Both the position numbers and the translations under genes were made by a program. From Opisthocomus hoazin (Eukaryota > Chordata > Aves > Opisthocomiformes > Opisthocomidae): 64,000 nt of DNA. This document shows positions 39,501 through 53,000 of the stretch, piece after piece (the first letter of the stretch is position 1; every line of letters starts with the position of its first letter). Under the pieces are notes generated by a model that saw only the letters and a list, made by a program, of their open reading frames with translations, was not told the DNA's origin and searched no databases. Location of the stretch: positions 15,850,417-15,914,416 of the forward strand of contig NC_134415.1 in NCBI RefSeq assembly GCF_030867145.1. Direction: 5' to 3'.

Positions 39501-42500
39501 CTTATCACTGAAGACTGCAGTATTAAAATCACACTATCTGTTTGGTACCACAATTCAAAGTGGTGAAAAAAAACTTTAAAAAAGAAGTCAGAGAGCACTC
39601 TGACATTAGCCTATGAAAAGAAGGGTTTAGGAGTAGGAAACAGGATATAGTCCACAGATGTCATTAAGAATGGGTTAGAAAATAAACATAGCCGATAAAA
39701 GCATGTGTAACATGGTAAACCAAATACGACCTCAGAGGTAATCCTGCATGAAGTGATTCTAAATATTTGAAGAGAGTTGCTGCTCGTGAAGATTCCCCTT
39801 AGCAGTATTGCAAATGTCTCTAGATGCTGGATATTTGGGGACATGTCAGTTTAATCACAGCATGTGAGCTGAAGATCGGCAAATTCCTGTAAGTTCAGTC
39901 ATTTCTTACCTTACCGCCCCTATTTGCCTATTTGCCTTCAACCAAGAGACATACATCCACAGATGTTGCTTTTACATTTGCAGAATGGGAGAGGGAGTTC
40001 TTGTTATTTTTCTCAAGGTGATAATCTTAACCTTTCTTTCCAAAAATGTCATCAACACTTGCAGTTGGTTGCATTTGAACGAATGATCTCATGATAAAGG
40101 TATCCCTTTGGTGTTCCTCTTTTTTAGCATCCTGTGATTTTCCCTTCAAGAAAGGAAAATGTGAAATGCAAACAGCAATTTATAGTGGTGAGAGCCTTAG
40201 CAAAGTAGAAACTCACAGCTTGAGAAAGGTCCTTTTACAAAACTGGATTTGCTGTCTGGCATGACTGGATGATGATCTCATTGCTGTCACTGAACCATAC
40301 TGAAGACCTGACTGGAGCTGTTCAGGAATTTGAGGACAAAATGTAATGTCGTTGGAAAATGCTGATCTGTCAAAAACAACATATGCTTTGGACATAGTTT
40401 GGTTTCGGCAAACTTTTCCCAAATCACAGTCATCTTTCCTTTAAAAACTTGCCCAGGTTTCTAACAATTGATGTGTCAGGCTGTTCATGAGTTTATGTCT
40501 CCAAAGGTCTAAAGCTCTGGCCAGCTCTGGCAAAGCTTAAAATAAGTTGAGTTGGAAGAGTTTGAAGACCCAAAGTTTACAGTTGGTGAACAGAAAGATG
40601 GTTTGTAGAAGAGAGCACTTGATAAAATACTTAAAAGAAATCCCTTTAAGTGGTTGCTGGCTTTGCAGCCCTGCTTCTGGGCTACAGCAGCTGATGACAG
40701 CTTCTGCAGAGAGCAAGGAAGGTCCATTGCTTGGCCCTTCTGACAGAAGACCAGAGCAGAAATAATCTAGCAACTCAGGATCCATCCTGGCAGCAACAGG
40801 ACTGCTGCTTTCATTTCCATCCCTGCGACATCTGGCTGTGAAAGAGGAAAGGCCAAACAGCACCTGGCTCTGCCCCATGTTGGGAAGGAGGATGAGGGCA
40901 TTGTCATTACAGACTTGGGAGGAGAGAAGCAGCACCTCAGAGAGCAGGTCTTCACAAATCTTGCTTCTACAGGTGCAGGCCTGATTTGAGGCCTGAGAGA
41001 TCAAATTCCTTTTTGGACTGGGGATGGGCTAGTGGCAGATTGGTGGTGGCCCCCATGTAGATTTACTCCACGTTTACAGAACATGCTTCAGTCCACCCCA
41101 CGGTTAGAGGTCCCCACATCTCAAGCCCTCCGCCTGTCCAGCTGGAGGATTCCCTTCTCGCCAACCCCTGGGATGTAACACAGAGCACAGGAGCGCTGGG
41201 GGTCTCAGTTCACGCAGGGGCTCACAAGACTTCCCCTCTCCTCGCTGGAGGACTGGGTGCCAAACGTGGACGCTGCTGTTTGGCGGCTGCCTGAGCTGGG
41301 GTTACGAGCCGGGAAGCCAGGACACAGATGGGGGCTTCTGGGCATCCTGGGCTCTCTGCCAGAGAGCAGAGCGCTGCGCCAGGCCGCAGGGCTGCAGCAG
41401 CAAACCTGCCGGGGAGGCCACAGGAGATAAGTCATCTTAGTCGCCTTTTGAAAAAAACGTAAAAAACAAGAAGACTGCAGAAATTTGTGGGGGATGACAA
41501 TGACTGGAGTTTCCATTTCAGATCAGAGGGGAAATCTTCCATGTTTCAGAGTACAAGAAACTCAGTTTTAGGCAATTCTAGCTGCAGTCTCAAGGCTTCA
41601 ATCTATGCAACAGCTTAGGCACCTACAGACTCACAGAGGCAGAGCTAACTGCGTGCTTGCTCCAGCCCTTCACTGGGGAATGTTTCTAATGTATGTTCAG
41701 ACTTTAGAAGACAGAACATATATGGCTCACAGTAAGGCAGTACTCCTCTCTCATTTTCTTCAGGACATTGACCTTCCTGCCTCTTTTGTTGTGATTGATC
41801 AATCAGAATATTGTCATTGATACCTACAGCCGCCTGTCTCTATTAGAAATGCTTCAGATAGATAGCTGAACGTATGACACGAATTTGACCCTGAATATAA
41901 AAGCACTTCACCAGCACTTTCTGTCCCTGCTCTGTGGTACCCAGAGAAGCAAGGCTAAAGAAATGTTGCATCTCGTATCTTCAGGAGAACCTGACAATCT
42001 TTATACTTTCTGCTCATGCTGGTGTTAAGCCCACAGATGCCATAAGAGTATCACCGTGTATTTCTTCTGAGTCTTGGATATGGGCAGCTCATGACAACAA
42101 TACATGGCAGAATCATACGAAAAAAGATCATGAGAGGCCGCTCACATGCTTGGACTATCCAGTGAGGACTTTAAAGCATCATGGTGAGCAGGATCCAGAT
42201 TCCTTCTTCCTCTAACAGCAGCACCTCTTTCTGCCCCTGCTCTGCCCATTGTCAGTCTTGCAACAACCCCTCAGCCCTTGCTGGCAGGAGCTCGGCACAG
42301 CTCAGCTCCAGGCTGGGCCGGTGCTGCTGCTGAGGTTGGCTTTGCTGTCCCTGCGAGCAGGGCACGGTAACCCTCACTGCTAACTATGCTCTGTCTTGTG
42401 GGACCTAAACAGTTGGAGAAGCATTTTGGGGGGCATAATGTGTACAATGGTCTATTCAGACTCTGAAAGTCATCCTGGCCTTTGTTTCCTTGATCGAAGT

Positions 42501-45500
42501 GAAACCTGATGGTGAAACAGAGCGTTGGAAACCAGAGTTATGCGCTATTGTGTGCCATATTCAATCTTTTAAAAATATTCACTGAAGAAAGAACTTCTTT
42601 CTGGAGCACACATTGTTTACATGCTGAATTCCATGCTGAAGCTGATATTTATAGCCGCTATGAATCTTTTAAAGGAGAATGGTCACTAACTGCAATAATG
42701 TACAAGGCTTTAATAATACAGTACTTGCAGAGGTTGGACAAAATGAGTAGTAGCCTTTTTCTGTAGCCAATGCATTGCAAATAAATATAAAATGAGCTAC
42801 ACCCGTGCTGATGCCAGCAATCACAACTACAGGTTGCATAACAAGTGAATGATGGAGTATCTTTTTCCTAGGGCAACTTCCTAGCTGGCTGCTAGTTTTC
42901 TGATCATTGGCTGTTCATTACTTCGTTATTTTTAAGAGTTTTGTATACATGGGAGAATAAGCAACCTGACATAAAAAGTCACAATAATGCTATGCATTAT
43001 ACGTGCATTTGTCCTTAATGTTTTAGCAAGCCTATTTCAGCTGGTTTTGTAGAGACACAGTGACACCCAGTGGCTGCTAATAAATATAATAGACTAACCC
43101 AGAATTTATTTGGCACACTGGCTCAGATCATTAACTAGCTCATACGCATTCCAGGGTCAGCAAAGTTCCAGCATATGCTGTTCATTGAAAAAAACACAAT
43201 TCAGTATCTGTTTCTATTTTATTATTTTATTGAAGCTCCTAAACTAAAATCGAAATACACAGCACTAATCATACTAAGCAAAGGAAAATAAAAATGTCAC
43301 AGGTGTCTGTCTTTTCAGGTTACACTTTGTACTTTCTTCTGAAAAATTCCATTAAGAAAAGAAAACCCCACACCTCTGGAGCCTTCCAACTTCCCACAGT
43401 AACATGAGTTAATGTAATGTTTTCTCAGAGCCCTTGCTAAATAAAACTGTATTGGCGCAAGTACAATTCAAATAATTAGCTGGTTTCATTTGTCACAAAG
43501 CTTTTCCTAAGTCTGTAGAGGAAATAGTCTCAATTTTGTCTTTCGGACAGGAGATACAATGGTTTACATTCAATTTCTTATTCCATCTTTATTTTAGTGT
43601 TTTTGCGAGCAAACCTGCTCTTACATTTGACTATGTGTGAAGACCACTTCATATTTTGAAGAACAAAGCTGGTTTTCCTCCAGCTCTAAAGTGTAGATGA
43701 TTGAAATTTTATTGTGGGTTTTTTGCAGGTCAGGCTTCAAAATGGAAATTCAGTGCCAGGTTTAATTGAAAAATAAATTGCTCCTTCATCCTTTTGACAT
43801 AAATAAAGTTTCCTGATTGAAATGAAGTGATCTTGAGGAGCAATTCCTGCTTTCTATCCTGGCAGTTGAGATACTGATTGTTTATGTAGAGCAGCAGCTC
43901 AGTAATTCAATTACCTTTGATCTGAAATTCTCATTTAACCTTTGCTGAAGATTCGCAGAGGTTATTCTTCTGTTCTTATGGTCAGTAGAAGCAGTATAAC
44001 AGTTTAAGGGTGATTCTGTGCCAGGCACAGACCAGCATTATTACACTGCAAAAGACGAGACTGTGCTCTTGAAGAGCCAGGGGAAGCTAAGGAGCAGCAA
44101 AGCCCAGGCTTCGCTGAAGATACTGGAGCCCTCCCAGTGACATCAGTGGAGCATACCTGTGCAGAACTGCCTATAAGTGTTGGCCCAGATGATTCATGCT
44201 GTTGCAAATCTGCCAGTGAAAAATCCCTCGAGGCTGGGCAAGGTATGTGCTTGTGAGTTAACTAATATGCTACAACAGCCTTACCCTGACTGTTGTGGTA
44301 TATTAATATAGTGAGTCATTTTCCAGACTGTGGCTTTAATGAAATACTTGTTTTTGTCCTAACGCCTGCGGAAAAACCTCCTAGTCACCCTTGCTTCTTT
44401 TCATGTAGTGCTGGAAAACATTTGTTTCCTACCAGTTAGGCACGTTCACTCTCATCTTCTAGCATATAGTTCAGAACAGGGGATCTTTAGGTATTTTTAG
44501 GTTTATCTGTTACCTGACATGTCCTCTTGCCCTGAGTGAATGAGCTCCTACCAGACTTTCCCAGTAAGACACCATTGCTACTAGCAGCACTGAGCTGGGT
44601 GTCTTCCACATTTGTACCTCCAAACCTTCAGTCAGAAGTAGTCTGGAGTAACTCTGAGTAGAGAACCTCAGGTTATGTGAGTAGAGCTCCTGAGACATCC
44701 GTGTGCCGTGAAGAAGACCTAGACACAGCTAGGTTTCTGCAAGTGTCACCAGATGAATGAGATTTCTCTCTGGATACTGGGATATTCATGGGCTTGAAGA
44801 GGAACAACCCTTTGCTGTTTTCCCTATTATATTTTTGTAATTTGGAAAAAATGTTCTGAATTTTAACACTGACAAATCTATTTTTATTATTATTTTCTGA
44901 CTTTTGGCAGATGGCAAAATTTGATCCAAATCTCAAGATAATTTTTGAGGTCCCACTCAAAAGAATTTGAGCAGTTGCAGGTCCCCTAATCATTCCTATA
45001 CCCCAGTCAAAATTTAGTTAAATACATTTTATTAAAAATCTCTTTGTATAAAAATTGGACGTCAGGGAAGTTTCACAGGAAAAAAGGAAAGGGAGTAGAA
45101 AGGAGTAAAGTGAAAGCAGAAAAAGACAGCAAATGAAGAGCAGTAAATTTAAAGGATTGCTTGCCGTATACAGAGGAATTTCTATGGTTAGAAATAGTTC
45201 CAATCTTATTTCCCTTCCACTGGAACCCAGTATGTTTTCACACAAGAGAACTAACACAATAAGGACGTTAATGCTCTTTTTGCGTGCTAGCTAGTTATTA
45301 GACATCACAATAAGGAAGGTGATCACAGAATACTTGTCACATGCCCAAACTACCCTAATTCAAGGAAATTGCCACCTCAGTGCATCATATGAGGCAGGTC
45401 AAGCCTAGGGTGAAGCAAGCTTTCTATGTAAGAATTTTAATTAGCAATGAGCACAATAAAATACATAAGCTGCTGAAAGTTAACAAGTGCTACTGTTTGA

Positions 45501-48500
45501 GATTTATGTTCAAATCCATGCTGTGTACTTCCCTTTCCTCACCGCCACAAGGATTAGCAGTATACTGGATACTAATCAACAAATATTACAATCATCCTTC
45601 TAAGCTTATTAACAATCTTGTAAGAAGCATTAAGGACACATTTATACCACTTGTGGGAAACAGTCCAAATACAACGAACCAAAAGCTGCTTATCTACAAG
45701 CAAAACCAGCATTATACGACTGAAGGGGGCCAAGCTAATCAGAGTTATGGAGAGACTAATTCAGGTCCAGGGGGCTGAGAAGGCAGATTAAATGATCGTT
45801 CATAAATCATTGAAAGCATACACTATACAGTATTGTAACAATAAACAATGATCTTCTGTAGGGTGCAGTTTCCTGCTTTCTATATATCTATGTTTTGACA
45901 TTTTAAGTATCTCATCAGCACCTTGTTATCCCTAAGTTGTAAATGTGTAGCAATAGCATTATAACTCAGCTTGTTAATCATCAGGTCTTTAGGAAGGAAG
46001 GGGATAGACTGTAAAAACAAACCTGAAATTGTTCACGTTTACAGACAGCGTTACTGTGCTTACCACAAGCACGCACAAAATATAAAAGAATATGATCCAA
46101 GGTATTGTGGAGGAAAACTGGGGAGACCAACTGAAGGATTGTGAAAAATCAGCCTTATATATACGTCTCAGGCTCCTTTGCTTTATAGGATGGAGGGGAG
46201 GACACTGCTGGTTAATTTTTCACTTTTAAAATATTTTGTAGAAGTAAAATGTGAAACGTGCTGGTTTAGTGAGGAAATCAGAACACCAAAATGTAGGCTT
46301 ATTCACCGACTCCACTATGGAAGAACCAGGGTCTGGTCTTGCTATGCCTCTCCTCTAGCAGGACTGAGACCATCCAAAGGCTATGATTGACTCTCTTTCG
46401 AACTGTCTTCCAAAGGCTCAGTTAACCATTTTTTAAAGTGGTTAAAACTTTGCTCTTCAGCTGCTTGCTTTTTCCTCCCCTGACAACAGTCCTAACAAAG
46501 CCTTTTCCACTATTTACCAAAAACAGATGATTTCTGCAAGGACTAGAGTTAATGGCACTTGTTTCTGATCTCACAAGACATGGAACACGCTCTAGTTCTC
46601 TGTGCAACATAGTCTTCTGCATTCCTAGTGCCTGATTTTCTGCTGCTATGCATTATATGTATTTATTTACATCAGCACAAAGTGAGGGCGAAAGCCTGCC
46701 ATTGCAAAGCACTGTCTCTGAAAACATGACATTCTGGCATATAATACAACACAACACATCGGGAAGAAGAGAACAGTCCTTTAATTACAATAATTAAATT
46801 ATGAGTGATTTTGTTAAGTTTTCCACAGACACCAGAAAAGTCTTCAGACTGGATGAATAAGGCTGAATAGCATGAGAGCCTAAAAACAAGTCAAGTCAGC
46901 AGTTCACTTTGATAGCACTGTCAAATGGAATTTGTACAGATTTGTCCGCAACAAATCTGAGCAACATCATTTGTTCACTTCTGTGACTTCACGGACCTGT
47001 GTTTCAGTTCTTTTCCCGTTTCCCTTTTTCCACTGAAAAACTTTACACATCCCATTTATAGCTCTAGGAAGGTGATTGCCTCAGCACTTGCATAGTCCTT
47101 TGGTTTTCAGCATCGCGTCAGGCACAGGCCCTCATCTGGCTCTTATTTTCTCTCTAGGCCTTACCCAAACCTGCCTGCTCTACAGCTCAGGTTTCCATCT
47201 TGGTCCTGTAGCAACTGAGATGCCAAATGGCAACAAAACTGCAGAGCCACCTGGAATACAAAGTAACTATTTTTTTGGTTATTCTAATTTCTCAGCATCT
47301 TGTCTGAGCTCCTGGTTTGCTCCACAAGTTTCTTCCTCTAAGTTCTTTCATTGCAATCATATTCAAAAAAGGATCACTCATCTCCATTTAAGCTCCAGGG
47401 CTGAATTTTTACCATCATCTCTCCAAGATCTTGTGCTGACAAGGCCACCTGCCTGGACTGCCCACGCTTTCTTCTTCAGGTTCAGCAATAGCTATTAACC
47501 CTTTTCTGTCAGCTGCTTTCTAGGTCTGAGTTTTCGCAATTCCCTTTACATGGAAAATGAAGCCCTTTGAAGATATGTTGGTTGTTTCAAACCCCTCTCC
47601 ACATCCCAGTACATTTATCATGAGGCCTAACAGAGCTCTTTGCTTTTGTATCATATATCTTAACTGTCAGGGTGGATTTATACATTTCAAGACAAGAACA
47701 CTCAGTATGTCGCAATTCAATATCTACCAGAAAATAGAGAGTGTCCTTTTCTACTAGTTTTTTCTTACAGAACAAAGCTGTGGAGGACAAGAAATTTGCC
47801 TGGGTCTGCAGATCAGGTGCCAGTGATAAAGAGTAAACAAAGGAATAGGCAGAACAAAAAATTGTCTCTCTGATTTATTCAACTTTTCATTGTTTCAACT
47901 GTAAACAACATTAACTACAGTCTTCGGTGATAAGTCTAGTCTGCTGACGGAGTACGAAGGAAAGAAGCCAAATACGACTGTGGGAAGAGGGATGCAGAGG
48001 TTAGCAAGAGCTTGGATATTCTTTCCCATTTTGAGTGATCCGAAATAGAGCTTTGAAGTACAAAGGTGCTCTGCTAAGCAACTAAGCAATTTAAAGGATT
48101 GAAATTCATAAATGTTGATGAGACTATCTTCTTTAAACTGTATTATTTTGAGATCTCTCTGTGTCAAAATAAAAACTAAGTATTTATTACAGAAATCCAT
48201 GTGTCTGTTTTCACAGGTGCACCTTAATAATTTTAAATCCATTTTTCTATTTTCAGTTGTCATTCTATATATTTGATACAGGTTTGCTGCTTGGAAAAAA
48301 AGTAAGTATTTTCTAGCCTGTGTCGTATTTTGTCATCACACTTAAGCATTTTCACTGAATTCAGTGCTTTGCTGAATTAGGATCATGCCTTTGAAGGATC
48401 CCAACTACAGGGAAAATGCTGTATTTCTTTTTACTGGTAAGGCACAGGGAGACAAATGAAACAGCTTTGAAGCACTCTCCAACACAGAACTCACAAATGC

Positions 48501-49713
48501 TTAGGATGAAATAACACAGAGTTAATGGGTTCATGACATACAGTCACCCATGGTTCAACACTGACTAGAGAAGTGAAACAGCAGCTCGAACTGGTGCTCC
48601 TGTCCCTTCAGCCCAGTGGCAGACTGGAAACAGAGTCTGCTGGCTTTGGTTGGCCACCACTTTTTACGGAAGGGGCCAAATGACTCCTCTGTCTTCTTTT
48701 GCTGTGTTTGGAGCTGCCTTGTGTATAGGGTTCTCTCCTGGGATATTTGTGGACTACGAGGGCCTGGAGACTGCATTCTGGCTTGTCTACACCAGGAACT
48801 AAGGGTATCGGAAAACAACCAACTTCCTGTAAAGTGGACCACAGTATGAACTTCAGAGCACACCTGCAGCTTTGTTACAGTGTCCATGTGTAAACTCTCA
48901 CCACATGTTAAATGGGAGGTAGCTTACTATGAAAGAAAGCAATAAACACTGACTTCTTTTTACATGCCAAAAATGGTGGTTGGTTAAAGACGGTGAAAGC
49001 CACTTGAGATAAGCCATGTGGTGTTTTGCTGCAGAGTAAGAATTTGTTTGTGGCTAGTAACAGCAAAATAGCTCTTATTTACATCTCTGTTTAAATCATG
49101 GTCACTGTGTGACCATGCCCTCTTTTACAGACCTAATACATTCTAATCCTACTGCTGTTATTTTAGAGGTCTAACTTTTCACTGGCATAGTCTGTCTTTG
49201 CGATGAATTTGGCACGTGTGTTGTAGAGATGTAACTCTACGAGAATTGCCCTGCCAGTAGGAAAAGTTGCTCTGTGCTAGGTCAGATAACTATAATACCT
49301 AACTGAAAAAAACCCACAGGTAAAACACCTATCTATTATCCATCAAGTTGCAGCCTTTGTTACCTTTTCATTAAAATCTTTCCCTAATCTACACACTTAA
49401 ACTTCAAAGCTAATAAAAATGCATTCATAGAAAGCACACACAGATAAAGTGAACACTCCTTGAAGCCATTTAAAGACCGAGAGCTGTTACAGGTTGCAGG
49501 ATTTGGAGCTAAGGCAAGGTGATCTCTCTTCTGCTTTCTTTTACTCTGTTTCTCCCAGAAGAGGATATGGTACTATTCTCACTCCCTTCTCACTAGCAGA
49601 CCAGGAGATCCAAATAACCCTAGAGCTGCTAATTCAATGTCTGGCAATAGAGAAGACCATTTCTCAAATATGAAAGATTGTAAGTGAATGTTCACTAGGA
49701 AAGCTCATTCTGT
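36561..49713. other. Non-coding flank 3' of NLRC4, no gene seen
   Basis: This 13-kb stretch directly downstream of NLRC4 contains one GC-elevated patch at 41 kb and otherwise unique AT-rich DNA. Frames up to 155 codons (40,537-41,004, minus) lack recognisable similarity. The first part left of 49,714 should be the NLRC4 3' UTR. Confidence 0.5.
41050..41425. other. GC-elevated stretch without recognisable gene
   Basis: Base composition is clearly richer in GC than the flanks, with scattered CpG (for example AGAGCGCTGCGCCAGGCCGC). It is weaker than the island at 34 kb. No protein homology was recognised on either strand. Confidence 0.4.
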
Positions 49714-50030
49714 CTAAGAATGCACTAGCTGAAACTGTTTTCTGCAGTTTACTTTTGCACCATTAATAAGTCCAAGATCATGGCAATCAAACTTCCATCC
49801 AGTCACTTTAATCTCCTTTAAATAGTTCAGCGTGGTTAGTACCTGACTTAATTTGCAGACTAACAGTGATGCAGGCACCCAGTCTTGTTTGCTGCTGAAA
49901 TCTACAAATACCAGCTTCTTGAGAGAGATCAGTGGCTGCATGAAGGAAAGCCAGCCATCACTTGTCACACAATTCATTGCCAAGTCCAAGTGCTGCAGGT
50001 TCTCCAGGTGTTCTTTCTCAAAAAAATTGC
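49714..50030 (-). CDS. NLRC4: NLRC4 last coding exon: C-terminal LRR and stop
   Basis: A 317-bp terminal exon encodes about residues 926-1031 and ends in TAG at 49714-49716. It contains [32 protein letters not shown] and [16 protein letters not shown]. It is conserved with the human end until the final residues. There [18 protein letters not shown] replaces VITGAFKLVTA, equivalent to a seven-residue insertion before the final FxLV motif. The acceptor is ATGTTCACAG. No canonical AATAAA was spotted on the minus strand in the first kilobase past the stop; an AGTAAA lies near 49,540. The 3' UTR end is therefore undefined. Confidence 0.95.
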
Positions 50031-53000
50031 CTGTGAACATATATTTATTTATGTATTTATTTTTGCTTCAAGTCACAAAGAAGAGAATGATTCCGGTTTG
50101 TGCTATTGAAGAATGGAATCTTCTTGAATTCAGCTGAACTTCTGTTCAAATTCTATGCTTAAAAAAATACCATTCTTAATAGAAAAGGATTTAAACATGT
50201 GCTTGCAAACTATTTTTTTTTAATTTAGAATGAAGAATGTAAATATAGCAGCCAGAGACCACGATTTTTTTTATATTTAGGCTTTCCTTCCTTGTTTAAA
50301 TTTAACCTGTAGTATGTTGCATACAACAGGATACTTTTAATTACAGAGAGATCATTAGCTTAAATGGGCATACAGACTGCTGCTCATAATCACTCACACA
50401 TAAGCATTGCACCCTCAGGCTCATGAAAACTTTCATTCATTTTGACATTTCATTTCTACTGTATCCTCAGAAGGGGTGAGTGGTGCGAATCCAGGCAGTT
50501 TTGATATCGCCCTAATCTTCAGCTATCTGCCTTGATAAAAGTTAGTTTTTGCCTTTTATAACTCTACTATTGACATATGATCCATAACACACATTATGTT
50601 AGTGGAAGATTTGATGTAAGAAGAGTCCGCTTGTACTTCTGTCATGTTTATGGAGGAGATAATCAATCCGTCAATCAGAAAATATTCCCTCTCAAGTTAA
50701 TTCTTCACCAGGAATCTCCATTTGCCTGCAGTCTTCCTTGCACTACTTATGCAGTGAAAAATGGTCCTCGATGAGTAGAAAAGTGGCTCATTTGGCTTAC
50801 CTAATGCTACATATATATAGCTATATATATATATCTATATCCTATCCAGACCTGATGCTACTTCACTTACATTATTAAAAGTTGTTGGGTTTTCTGAACT
50901 GGTTTTGAATTTCCTGGGTTTTGTCCTTCATACCTTTACTTACCTAGAATTCTGACCTCCACATCAGTGAGGCTCCATTTCCTCAATCCAAATTTTGTCA
51001 GCTGTGGCATTGTTTCCAGTAGTTCTAACAATTTTGTTAGGCAAACTTTTACATCATCTCCCCAGGGAAGCATCAGGACTTTCATCCCAGGTAGGACATA
51101 TAAGCCATCAACTAAATTAAAATAAGTGTAATTTCTTTGTTATAACAATTCACTGAGAATTCACTTTAAAAAGTCTAATCAAATCACATTTGAACAGTGA
51201 AGAAAATACTGACAGGTTAAAGACTATGAGACAGTTGCTTTGACAGCAAATAGTATCCAGTTGCATACAACATTCCTCACTTCTAAAAACTTTCCATTCA
51301 CTGAGAGAATATGATTCTATATCCTATTTAAAAATAAAAGAGGAAAGAGTTCTTGAATTTCGGTCTGCATAAGTCCTAGAATTTAAGCTCATTCACAATT
51401 TAAATAATTTATCTACAGAAATTTGCTGACTTACCAAGTCTGTGGATGGCATCTTTTCCTTTCTTTTGTAAGTAATTTTCTGACAAATCAAGTACATTCA
51501 GTTTTGGCAAATGACAAAGATTCTGAGCTACAGGAAAAGAAAAAGCTCATTATAAATGTTTTCAGTGCAGCATGACTTGTCTTCTATTGCACCTTTCTTA
51601 GCTTTGTTTTTTAATGAACAGCAAGACAAGATTGTTCATAGCCTCCAGGTTTTCCTCACTTTTCTGATGTCCCTGTGATGCAAACTATGCTTTCTTGTTG
51701 CTAATTGTGTCTCCAGGAACTAATAAAATAAAGGACCTCGCTAGCCACCAGAGTTGGAGTAGTGGTTCTACATAACTTATACTCTGGTGGCTAAACGAAT
51801 CTTCAGTGGTAATGAGACATCTTTAAGATGTCTTTGCAACACAGAAGCAGGGCAAAGCTGTCTGAATACACGGGAGATTTTTTAGTGGTTTAAGCCCTGG
51901 AGACTTCAACCTCCTACTTCACAAATCTGTCAAGTTCATTTTATTATGATATAAAAATATATATTTTACAAGTTCAGAGAACTGTAGAAGGGTGGGCCTA
52001 GATGGGACCTAAGAACCTAAGGATCTGTAATGGGGCAGGATATTAATGAGTCTAAATCATTCATGATACAGATTTATCTATTTTGCTCTTGGAAATTTTC
52101 CGTATTCTCCCTAGGTGCTATTTTACCTTCCTGGGTTTTGTGCCGATATCCATTCTACATATTCTTTGTTTCAAATTTAGCTACTTTCTTCTCCCAGTGG
52201 ACAAAAAGAGTGGTTGATTACATCTCTTTGTAGCAATGTTTAAAGAACATAAAAACTATATTATGTCTTTTTCAGACTTCTCAATCAAAACAAAACTAAA
52301 CCATTCCTTGTAAGTCACATTTTCTTAAACTCTAGCTGTTCTTGGTGATCTTTCTCAATTTCTCTACACTTTTCTTAATTATGATACCAAGCTTGGGCAC
52401 AAATTTGTTGCTCAGGACTCACCAGCACATGTTTTTTGCAATAGCATAGCATTTCCAGTCTTCCGCAGAAGAGCTCTGACTCTCTATTCTGCACAGGTTA
52501 ATCTCCATTTTATATTCATGAAATTGACATCTCATTCCCAGCTATAGCCCTTTACATCTGTCTATACTGAATTCCCTACTTTTATTTTACGACCACCTCT
52601 TAAATGCATCCAATTTTACTTATGGTTTTGCATTCCAACAGGGCTTGTCAGCCTTCTGAGCTCAGTATCATCTGAAGCTTTATAAGCGTATCCTCCATTC
52701 TGTCATTTAAGCCATCAGTTAAAATATTGTTTAGAACAAGGAAGGACTTAATTGATTGTATCAAAATGTTCTCTCACTCAGTGAAGCACTTGTGATAACT
52801 CTTTGAAAGTAATTTTTCAACCAGTTGTGCATCCATATATTTATATATATTTCATTAGCTTCTTGTTAAGGATGTTCTATAGGATAGTGTTAAAAACCTC
52901 ACTTGAGTTATGATAGATCCAGATTTATCATTTAACAATCTTATTACCCTGTTCCCTGGAAAGGTTTGGTGTGATTTGTTCATGCTACTTTTTATCTCTA

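Noticed and set aside
40537..41004. 155-codon minus-strand frame
   Set aside because: No motif or homology recognised; it overlaps other open frames on both strands in a GC-elevated region.
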